The notes under the pieces were generated by a model, which was not told where the DNA came from, made no database searches, and worked only from the letters and a program-made list of their open reading frames with translations. A stretch of 64,000 nucleotides of DNA, from the NCBI GenBank assembly GCA_035582835.1, contig JAYKAV010003062.1, forward strand, positions 131,639 to 195,638, given 5' to 3'. This DNA comes from Phoebastria nigripes. Lineage: Eukaryota; Chordata; Aves; Procellariiformes; Diomedeidae. A program made the translations under genes and the position numbers. Shown in pieces: positions 1 through 64,000 of this stretch. Each line of letters starts with the position of its first letter. The stretch's first letter is position 1.

Positions 1-236
1 TTGTGGCCTTGTTATTTCTCAAGTTATTAAATGTTTAGTCTTTTACACCAGTATTTTTAATATGGAGTGTCTCCTTACACACTATTTCCTAACCTCTCTT
101 AAGTGTTTTCACTACATCTGTTTTTTGTACTCTACAGCTATAAATTATGAATGGAAAAATAGTTTTCAGTCTAATTATGTACTTAAATGTTAGTTTTTTT
201 AGTATTGCTTAATAATTATGTTTTTTAATGAAACAG
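1..236 (+). other. NSUN6: NSUN6 intron, 3' part
   Basis: AT-rich sequence ending in a TGAAACAG acceptor directly before the first recognisable exon. No coding match to the NSUN6 N-terminus is visible here, so the preceding exon lies left of the window. Confidence 0.75.
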
Positions 237-18179
<17,943 letters not shown>

Positions 18180-19579
18180 GCATTTAGGAATGCAACCTGA
18201 AAAAATACCTCTGTGAGTCTAAGAACAGTTCAGATGTGAAGTGTGTTTCCTACTGCTGCAATGTTGCCAAGCCAACGGGCTGACGGCAGGGTTGCTATGG
18301 CAGCAATAAAATCTGCCAGCTGTTCTGCTGGGAAAGAGCCACAGGTTGCAGAAAGTCATGGTTGGGGGAAGGGTAGTATCATTTTTAAGTCTCATTTGCT
18401 TTTGTCTTTACAGCAGGCCAGTGCATGAATGACAAGTATGTTCACTCATACTGCTGTCTGTTCTATCTTTCCCCATGTGAGTCGCTTATCTAGTGCAGCA
18501 AGTGTAGGAATGGGGTTTCTCTGGGAGGGGAAATAAGCTACTTTATGAAATGCAAACATAAATAAAATAGATGAGAACTATTACCATGAATTTTGGAAAA
18601 GGTAGTTTCTATGGAGGTTTACCGGTAGTTAATGTTTCATTAAATAGTGCTTCACGAAACACTGTAACATTTTACAAAGAACTGTTTTATAAATTGATAC
18701 TTGGAACCTCATTTCTCTTTTATTTTAATACAAGCAAGATTCTCTGTACACATAGTATATACACAAAATACGATTAGGCTTTGTAGCATGTCTTTTATAG
18801 CAGCATGAATATATTAAACCATCTCACTCTGGGAATGTAAATAAATATTGTTTCAACATCAAACTTCCCATGCATAAGCTGTATTGGTTCTGAAATAGCC
18901 TACTGGACTGGCTGACAAGTGACAATTTTAAAATCAAACATTTGCAACAGAAGGGGCTACAGTTGTGATTAATATATCAAAAGACAGAAAACAATGCATA
19001 ATACCATCTGAAATGTTGCAAATCACCTTTCAAACAACTATTAACTCTTTATTGGTTAGAAAGCATCACCAGCTAAAATCATATGAAAATTGAAACTGGG
19101 GAAGCATGCTAATGAGAACTGCCTTAATACACTGCTCAAAGTTTTAATAATCTAAATTTCTTAAAGGTGTTAGATGTATTTGAAAATTCTGCTTAAGTTC
19201 CAGAGCGTTCTCTGTTTGAACAGTATTCTCTTTTCTCAGTACTGCTGGAACTGACAATAGCACTAAAATTAGAGGGAAAAGGTGAGTACAATTCAAAAAC
19301 ATAAACTGACATCTGTGTGTGTTTGGTTTTTTTTGTCTCACTCATCAATTTCCAGTTTTTAAAAGCATTTTCTGAAAAATGTCTGTCTTTTCACATATAA
19401 CTATTTGTTTGGATTAAAAAGAGCGATACTTCTTTTATAATTTGTCTTTATACTGTCAGAAGTGCTCTTGCATTTGCTTGCAATCAAAACAATTTATACA
19501 ATTCTGTTTCTCAGTAGTCTGGTTGTTTACTTGTATTTGCTATAAATGTTTTGATACCGTATGTTTTGTACTGTTCTTA

Positions 19580-19585
19580 AATAAA
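19580..19585 (+). promoter_or_regulatory. NSUN6: Candidate NSUN6 poly(A) signal AATAAA
   Basis: AATAAA with a TGTA motif about 13 bases upstream and a T-rich, TG-containing stretch downstream. Earlier AATAAA hexamers at 18305, 18561 and 18840 could also be used; the choice among them is inference. Confidence 0.4.
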
Positions 19586-20725
19586 ACAATTGTCCCTTCT
19601 TCTGGTCTGCCAAGGTTGACTAGTACATCCTCTGTAAGGCCTATCCTAGAAGGATAGGAGGACAGAATTCTTGTCTACTACTTGTCTACTTTTGTTGGTC
19701 ACTCCTTGCCATTAACCACAACACGTCTAAAGAAGATTTAAAGTCATTTTGTTTCATCAGTAGTAGGTGAGATATCCTACTTAGAATCATGAAAGCTCAT
19801 ACTATAAATTACAGTCTTTTTAGTCTAAATATGGCTAAAATAATTACTTGGTAACAAAAGGGATTAGTCTTTTATTGTAAGTACATGTTGAAATCTTTAA
19901 CTCAGTGCTAGTAAAAAAGCATTTTCTTTTTGCAGAATGTATAAATTCTGTAAACATTAATCAGCACACATAGACTATATACTGAAATTTGTGTATGCAT
20001 ATAAAGTAAGGAACTTTGCCTCCAGTTTCAGTAGCAGGATTTGTGCAATGCTGAATTTGAAAGAATTAAAATTGCTGAATTTTTAGTGGAAGATTTGTTG
20101 AGACTTTCCCAGATTTCTTTAGTTTTGAGTGATAAATGGGCTTTTCAAGAAGGTGATCTCACTTGATTTTATATGAGAAGTTTCTTGGGGGGGGGGAACT
20201 AACTGACTTGTATTTGATTCCAGTGTAATTGCAGACCAGACTTCACCTGAAAAAAAATTACCGATATCTGAACTTTAACTACTAGAGTTGTTTCTGCAAA
20301 AGTCAACTGCTAGACTTAAAAGAACACTTAGCATATTAAAGGGATAAGCCTCAGCTGTTTCCCCTAGGCCCCCCTCTCTGTTGGTAACTGGGGAGCAGCG
20401 GGAGGAGAGACTTCTCCATCAGGCAGTTCAGAACAGAAACTCAGTTAAGATGCTCCAGATCAGCCCTTGAAGGAGCCAGCGTCCTCCCTTTGACTGCAGA
20501 CTTGGGTAAGTTAGATGACTAAAGTTGGATGGATGCCCTTCTTTTTTTCTTTTCTTGTCCAATCTTACTGTAACTTTAGAAGTGCAGGAATACTTTCTCA
20601 TTGCACAATTTTGATGTGTGGTGTATATATATTTTTAATAATAATAGGATTACTTTCCTGATAAGAATGCTTTACACACTGAATCGTTATGCTTCAGTGT
20701 CTGGTGCTGAAGCACGATTGAAAAA

Positions 20726-20750
20726 ATATATATATTTATATATATACTAT
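20726..20750. repeat. (TA)n microsatellite
   Basis: Interrupted TA dinucleotide run in the intergenic region. Confidence 0.85.
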
Positions 20751-23404
20751 ATGAGATATTTATATATTAAATTAAAAAAAGTTATTGTCATTGTAATGAA
20801 AGATTAACCCTACAAAATAGATAGATTAGGCATGCAATCAGATCCTGTCTTTAAGAAAGTCTGAAAAGTAGTTTTCTCTATTTGCAGAAATAGTGATTAG
20901 TAATAGTGCCAAATCTAAATATTTATCTCGGTCAATATAAAGATATTAAAATAGGCAGCCTAGTATAGTATGAAATTATTATACAGCTTTTCCCTGTTTC
21001 AGTGTCATGGAGTCCACCAATTTTTAGATCATATGATTTCATATGCTTTTTAAGGAAAAGGGAGTATTTTAGTAAGAAATAGGCTGGTGATGGTGATCAA
21101 CAAGAAATTACTTTGGAGTGGGTTGTTCAAAATATAAAGAACCTTCTTTTTATGTTTAATTGTTCACAACTAAAAAATTTATGAGCAAATCCAATTTTGT
21201 ACTGCTAGAATTCATTGCAGGGTAGGTAAGCATGATAGATAAAAGTGGTAAGAATAAAGTAAGAAAAGAGGACACGGATGAGTTAGAAGAACCAGCTTAA
21301 TCTCTATTATATCTGATATAAATCTTTTCTGGGGCTGCGTAGGAGCACATCTCTAGGGTGGTAAGTTATAAAAAGAAACTGTCTATAAAGCTACTGTAAG
21401 CTCATATGTAAGTGTTTGTTATATAAAAGTGGGGAAATAAATTATAGACAAATTGCCAAGCAATAAATTCGACTGAATAACATTTGATTAAAAACATTCA
21501 CAATAAAAATGGCATCCACGTATTTTACAGATGATAGAAGAACTAAAATTTTGGTGAAAGATCTGCAATAAAGTAATAAATATAAGTAAATGTACACCAG
21601 AAATGTTATATTACACTCTGAAAAATAATTTCTCTGTTCTTCCTCTAGACTATGTAATAAAGTTTTTTGCAATGATGTGCTTTATTTTCATGGACGGAAT
21701 AGAATTAAAGTCAAAAGCATCTGGGAAATAGCTTTCAGCCCGATGTGTTAAAGCAATCAGAGGTCAAATGTAACCACGAACCCAAATAAATCTTGAAGAG
21801 GCTTTAGTAACTAACACAGGAGGTGGTTTACAGTAACCTTTATACTTCAGACAGACACTGATTAAAAGCAATTGGACCACTCACTGCATTCCAGCTAAGG
21901 GAATGATAATGGAGCACATTAAAACCTCTGCAGGTGTCACAGAATGTGAATATGACTTTACAAACCAATGGAGCTTAAAAATTATAATTACTAACAAATT
22001 CATAAAAGACAGTCAGTATGAAGGGGCAGGGTATTAGACCTGGGCAGGAACTGCATGTATAGGATGAGTAACCAGATATGCAGGGAGAAGTGAAAATAGG
22101 TCTCTACTTTTATTCGGGGTTTGATGAGTGGAATTTCATTCCCTTATCCTCTGTTTATAATAAGGGCTATAGGTTAAGAGTTTACAGATTTCTGTGAAAA
22201 CAGGTACTCCACTCAAACTTATTGTGGCTTTAAAACCAGTCTTCATTAATTAGGGCCAAATCCTTAGGAAAAACTATCAATTTAATTTTACACCTTGAGA
22301 AGCAAAAATTGTGGAACTCTTCCCAAATTCTGAACTCCTGATGCCAGACATAGAATATGAATTCATGAATATTCTAGAAGAATTTTTTAATTTCTAGGCA
22401 GTAATTTATGGATTGATTTAAAAATAGTTTCTTTCAGCTCTTTAACTCCTACTGATGCTGCCTTTGTGCACAAACCTGTTTGCTTATTCATCCCCACTGT
22501 CCTGTCCCTTAACTCTCACTTCCTTCCAGTCCCTCCTCGAGAATTCTTTCTTCCGTGATGTCTATGTGACACTAAACAACTGATAAAGGATAGGCTGGGG
22601 CTGCTGAACAGCACTGATGTGTATTCATTGGAAAAGACATACAAAAATAAGGTTAACATCTAACATATATACACGTAAATGTTAAAATGCATCCCATTCC
22701 TCCCATATACTGAAATTCTTTAGAAAAATATAGAGCGAGAGCTGACAAAACCTATGTATCACTTTTAACTATTTTATTTTCCTCCCTTTCCTTCTGTCTC
22801 ACTGGTTTCATTATCTTTTTAGCTCATTTGAACAGGAATTTTACAGGTTGTTTTGTACCACACATACATAACATGACTCTGGAGCTCACTGGGACCTCCA
22901 CCATTCCTCAGATTCAAAGCTCCTGAAACCAGATACAGAAGTATGAACTCATTAGTATGCTATAATGCAAACAATAATATTAAACTGTCTATTGGCAAAA
23001 CTTTGCAAAGACATTTCATCACAATAACCTTTGATATGTCCTCCAGTTGGGAGTATTTTTAAAGCTTCTTATTGAAATAATTCTGTTAAAGTGCTTTTCA
23101 AAGTAGTGCTCAGCAGGCAGGTGGTATTGTGCAATATGTGTAGTATAAGCTCACATTACAAATCATTTTTCACTTAATAACTGAAGGAAAGTATCTTAGC
23201 AAGGCTAGTAAAAACCTACTGAGTGAGTCTGCCTAAGAAATGCACGTATTAGTATGATGTTGTATGTACATAATTAGCAGCACTATATGAAATATGATTC
23301 TCTCATTAGTTGGATTGGGACATGCCTTTTTCTGTGATAAGATATTTATATTCCATAAATCAATACATAGGCCATAGTTAAATACTAGGGCTTGGACTAT
23401 GCTC

Positions 23405-23422
23405 TTTATTTTCTCATTTATT
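23405..23422 (-). promoter_or_regulatory. CACNB2: Candidate distal CACNB2 poly(A) signals (two AATAAA)
   Basis: On the minus strand two AATAAA hexamers lie 12 bases apart, about 2.6 kb after the CACNB2 stop codon. If used, the transcript would carry the complement of the A65 tract as a U65 stretch. A nearer candidate is at 24724-24729. Confidence 0.25.
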
Positions 23423-23542
23423 TGTCTACACCTGGCTACCTACTCCATGGTTTTCTTACACTACTCAGTGCTTTGAAATTCTGCCAAACATTCCTTAAAA
23501 AATACTTTAAGAAAGGTGGAAAATAAACACTCTCTGGAACAA

Positions 23543-23547
<5 letters not shown>

Positions 23548-23612
<65 letters not shown>
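23548..23612. repeat. Uninterrupted A65 homopolymer
   Basis: 65 consecutive A on the plus strand. It is preceded by AATAAA at about 23522 and flanked by a direct repeat GAACAAAAA at 23537-23545 and 23613-23621. See findings for alternative readings. Confidence 0.95.
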
Positions 23613-23616
<4 letters not shown>

Positions 23617-24723
23617 AAAAAAACTCAAGGTATTGAACTGGAATCCATAGATCGCTTCTTGGAGGACATAGCTGTCATATAACAGTTGTAGGGAGCAACA
23701 GCATTTACTGAAGCTGGTAAAATAGCTAAAGCCAGGCTAAACAGAGCAAGACAATATAACTTCTCTTCCCATTTACATGTGATCTGATATGATTCAAACA
23801 ACAAAGTCTTTCAATGTCATTTTCCACTGATACCCTGAAAATCCTCTCGTATCAAAAGCCACTGTTTATATACTCATATATCCATCTAGTCATACAACAG
23901 ATCTACTTACCTATGCTTCCTTTGTCTACAAAGTCATTTAGTGATGTTTAGAAAAATGCTGAGAATCTTATTTCTAGAAAAATGCCCTTTTCCTAGTGTT
24001 CCCCACAGTTCATGCTTTGAGCCAAATACTACCCTTGAATAACAACAACAGTCAGCAGCACTAGGAGGAATGGCCCGGTATCTGACAGCAGAATTTCATA
24101 CTCTTATGTTGTTGTAAAAAATGCATATAAAGCATCAGGGAGAGGGGTGGAAGAGGGTGGACAGAGAATGTCTAAGGGAGTTAAACTGAATTGCTTGGAT
24201 GCTGGAATAGGAGATTGGAGAAAACACGCACCTGCCATGTATCTTACCCATTTCACTAAAATTATATTCAAAATCAGGCAATGCTGATATTCCCAGAATT
24301 AAAATAATAAATAAAAAGAACTTCCAGCTAAATTAATTATTATCCCACTACAGTCTTTATATAATGTGCTATTTACAGCGAAATACAAGAAGTATTTCAT
24401 TCATACAATTACTACGAAGACTATATGTGATGCAGAACAGCTTTTACACTAGGCAAGGGTATGAAACCTGTCGTCAAAAATAATAGTGAATTTCCCCCCA
24501 CTTACCAGTGCAACAGATGTTCAATGCAAAACAAACGGTGTTCACTCCCTTTGATTTCAATGCATTTTCTCTAGCGAGCTCATAACAAGAGTATGTCACA
24601 GTCATTTTTCTAAGCTCTCACCAGCAGCACAACAGTTTAGGTGAAGGAAAAGCAGTGAGCTGGCTGCAAAGTGGGAATGCAGAGGAACTGGCAAGTGTAG
24701 AAAAAGTGGAGAAGCTACAAAAA

Positions 24724-24729
24724 TTTATT
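24724..24729 (-). promoter_or_regulatory. CACNB2: Candidate proximal CACNB2 poly(A) signal
   Basis: TTTATT on the plus strand reads AATAAA on the minus strand, about 1.3 kb past the stop codon, followed on that strand by a T-rich, TTTGTAG-containing stretch. Inference only. Confidence 0.3.
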
Positions 24730-26050
24730 TTCCAACAAAATAACTCTCCACAAGCTGTGTAAACTTTTCTTACTAAAACGAATACTCTAAAACACAAAGA
24801 TTTTACATTTCCAGTGAAACACTCACAGTAACATTTGCCTGTTTTTACTCTCCTGAAGTCTCAACAGAGAGCCAGCAGATTTATGCTTTCTCAATTACCT
24901 GGGTCAGTAAACTCCCTCATATTCCCTGACTGCAATTTGGATTTTTAAATTAATAGACGGAATGAAGAAACAGACTTGTTGGGCTTTGGAGTAACCTTTG
25001 TTTTCTTCAGTAGAGTCTCACACTTTGCTGCCTAGCGTGCACATGCACACGTACGCCCATCCACCACCCACCCACTCACATACACACCTCTGTCATGTGT
25101 GCTCTATTATTCTGACAATAGAACAAAAATTAAGCTGTGTCCATTGCAATTTTGTGACCTGTACAGAGAAGAATAATTTATGGTGGTAAGTTCATTATCT
25201 TTACCATAAATTTAAAATGCAAAATTGGGTTTGCAAGGACAGCATAAGGTATAAGAGTTAGACCCTTTATCTCAAGCACTCATTTGTATTTACAGTAAGT
25301 ATAAGCTTTCTGCTACAGAAGAAAAAGTATTTAGATTGAACACTGTTACAGATTTCCTAAATGAGGCTAGTTCCAGTTGCCAGTAATTCAAAAGCAAATC
25401 TGCTGACTTGGCATTAGGACTCTAAAACAGTGTGATCAAACTTATATAGTAAGAAGGTGTCTGCAGAAATAACATTTATAAACTGTATATACAGTACACA
25501 GTACCAGTACATAGAAAATAGATTTTGACTTTATGATCCCCTGTGTGTAAGGCAAGACTGAATTCTGTCTTCAAATGGAGTCCACCAGAGGTACAAGCAA
25601 CAGAGAGTGGCTCTTAAATCAATATGCAAATCAAGTGCATACAAATTAAAAATCAGAGCAGACAAAAAGTTTTAGATTTTTTATGTGCTGATTCTGGCTT
25701 GCTGAATACATGGGAAGTTATTAAACATCAAATGTACCTTTTTTTAAAAAACACTAACAACATCTTGATGGCAACAGATATTGTTCAAGTGGCAGCTACC
25801 AAAAAACAGCTTGAAAAACGGCATAGTACAACATCAGGAACTCTGCAGTTGTACTATACTAATTCATATAGCACTAACCAAAAAAATAAGTATATGAATA
25901 TTCTATTTCATGCTATTGCTATGCAAGCAACAGCAATACAAATCAGCATACAGAAGGATACCATATGTTCTGCAATGAAGAACCCAAAGATATTTTCAAG
26001 GGGCATTGTTACAAGACTTCAAAGAAACACAAGACTGCCGGAGGCAAAAG

Positions 26051-62167
<36,117 letters not shown>

Positions 62168-64000
62168 CTACAGATAAAAAAAAAAGTCATGTACTAAGAA
62201 ATTACTGTATTTGGATCCTTTTGTTATTATTTTTAATTTGCAGCTAAGCCATTTTATGTAATTCTTCCCTGCAGTTAATCACTGTACTATGTTATTATGG
62301 CAATGAAGAATTGTGGTAATATTCAGAAATAACATTAAAATAATTATACCTTGCAAATTATTAAAATACTACAGTACTTAAGCAGAAACCTTCCTTCATA
62401 GACTTCATGATTCTCCCTGGCTGTTATTTCCACCCATTTCACCATCCTTATTTTTTTGTGCTTCACAGTCTCTTCTCCTCATACATGAGAGCTGCTTTGT
62501 TCTTCCATGATGTTTCTCCTTGGTGGACACCAGAGATTTCTTCTGATCTGCTCCTACCCACTGCAACAATTTTTACAGCTCTGTAATAATCTATTTTTCT
62601 TATTCCATTATATTCAGTTCTTTATTTAAAATAAAAATACTACTCCTCAAACTCCCCCGCTTCTCTGAACTCACTAAAATCTTCTGAAATATGACTACAT
62701 TCCACTGCTTATATATGGTCTACTGCATACGGTTCATGTGATCTGCATCTTAAACATACAGTGATAGATCCACAAGGAATAGATATCTTTCGATAACTAA
62801 AAAAACTGACAATTCTACAAAAGCACAAGATAGTCCAATTAACTGAATTTTATCGATATGAAATATGAGATAATGACTAATTTAATAATATTCATACACA
62901 CACAGGGTTTTGTTTGTTTTGCAGAGGTCTGTAGAGCAGAACTATTTGCTTTTCCTTTATTAATTATTCACCATTTTTGGATGAGAATAGGTCACTGTTA
63001 TGTATGGTCCCACACGCAATACTCTAGGAGTTCCATGGGAATGACTACCATCAAATAGGAATTTTGGATAATTTGGGTTATTTATGAAACTGTAAGAGAA
63101 CATCTGAATGGGAAGAGAAGTTGCCTTCTTGAATCTGAAGCTATGAATGTAGATATTATAGTGCATGTTTAATTATTTAATAAGTAGTTTTAACAAGTCT
63201 ACAGTTAGGCATAAAACATGTAAAATGTGTGGGCTCCCATAAAAAGGAATTAATTTCACTGAGAATACAACGTTGGTGGATCAATGATACACAACCTAAA
63301 TTGCAGTATTATCTTTCATTTTGGCTACTATAGAAATGTTGTGATGCTTGAAACCAACTTTAAGATATTTAGCTAACAAAAAATAAAGATTAAAATAAAT
63401 GCACTTTTAAGCTCATAAAATATAAGGGGATCTATAACATTCATCCAATGGGATGCCTTTATGAGTAAGAATACCAACATTTAATAGGGAGCTAATCTGG
63501 AATAGTAGTTTCTCAAAGCTATATTAGACTGAAACATACTATTAAAATCATAACCTTTCACTGCAAAATGCTAACTAAAGATATGCATGTGCATTTAAAA
63601 TATGTTGTAGGATAATATAGGTGGAGGAAGACTATAGCAATTAAGCCAATGGAGGTTGCCATTATATGGATCTGCTCTATGGTATACATGAAGCCTGCAG
63701 AAGTAGTATCATTAACTTGGAAAAAGGAAGAGATAGATACTTAAAAAACACCATTAAATTAAAATCTGAACAGCCACTACTTTTTTATACTGTCCTATAG
63801 TACAACAAACTACTACGCAACAACATTAATTTTATTCTAATTGATAGAAATGTGTCCTGGTTTCAGCTGGGATAGAGTTAATTTTTTTTTCCTAGTAGTT
63901 GGTATAGTGCTATGTTTTGGATTTAGTATGAGAAGAATGTTGATAACACACTGATGTTTTTAGTTGTTGCTAAGTAGCCTACTAGTCAAGGACTTTTCAG
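62168..64000 (-). other. CACNB2: CACNB2 intron, 3' part
   Basis: 1.8 kb of intron upstream of the first visible exon. Only the LTR start at 63853 is recognised; no exon encoding the SH3 N-terminal half was found. Confidence 0.75.
63853..64000 (+). mobile_element. 5' end of an avian ERVL-type LTR (continues beyond window)
   Basis: Starts TGTCCTGGTTTCAGCTGGGA and continues through GTGCTATGTTTTGGATTTAG and GTTGATAACACACTGATG, a repeat start I recognise as a class III (ERVL-like) LTR common in passerines and other non-galliform birds. Internal and 3' parts lie past the window, so solo LTR versus full provirus cannot be told. Oriented opposite to CACNB2. Confidence 0.75.

Larger units (their letters stand above)
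18180..26050. other. Intergenic and 3' UTR region between NSUN6 and CACNB2 stop codons
   Basis: 7.9 kb between convergent stop codons. It holds the 3' UTRs of both genes, plus-strand AATAAA signals at 18305, 18561, 18840 and 19580, minus-strand signals at 24724, 23417 and 23405, a TA-rich stretch at 20726-20750, a G10 run at about 20187 and an A65 tract at 23548-23612. No other gene is recognised. Confidence 0.7.

Noticed and set aside
23436..23618. Minus-strand 60-codon frame rich in Phe
   Set aside because: It is simply the translation of the A65 tract read on the other strand.

Overview
The window is vertebrate nuclear DNA, almost certainly from a bird. It carries parts of two split genes that run towards each other (NSUN6 on the plus strand, CACNB2 on the minus strand), the same neighbouring pair found tail to tail in human 10p12. 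The avian call rests on a chicken-repeat-1 (CR1) LINE fragment, a class III endogenous-retrovirus-type LTR start of a kind seen in many non-galliform birds, sparse and heavily decayed interspersed repeats, and proteins close to but distinct from the mammalian orthologues.

Positions 1-18179 (plus) hold the last nine coding exons of NSUN6, an RNA cytosine-5 methyltransferase. Together they encode about 392 residues, from roughly residue 77 of the human protein to the stop codon. All exon joins are GT-AG and the reading frame is continuous across them. The N-terminus and promoter lie to the left of the window.

Positions 18180-26050 are the space between the two stop codons. They hold the 3' UTRs of both genes, several candidate poly(A) signals and a pure 65-base A tract.

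Positions 26051-62167 (minus) hold CACNB2, the voltage-gated calcium channel beta-2 subunit, from the second half of its SH3 domain through the HOOK region and guanylate-kinase-like domain to the C-terminus. There are ten constitutive or alternative exons plus a 20-base exon. The 134-base and 20-base HOOK exons are the known mutually exclusive alternative exons of this family, and both are intact here. The 5' exons and promoters are to the right of the window.

The rest is intron. Recognisable contents are a CR1 fragment, old MIR-like SINE pieces, a tRNA-like palindrome, simple repeats and the LTR start at the right edge. I found no bacterial-type operon, CRISPR array or clearly new multi-gene system. 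The most useful observations concern splicing (mutually exclusive exons, a tandem NAGNAG acceptor) and repeat biology (the A65 tract and the tRNA-like palindrome).
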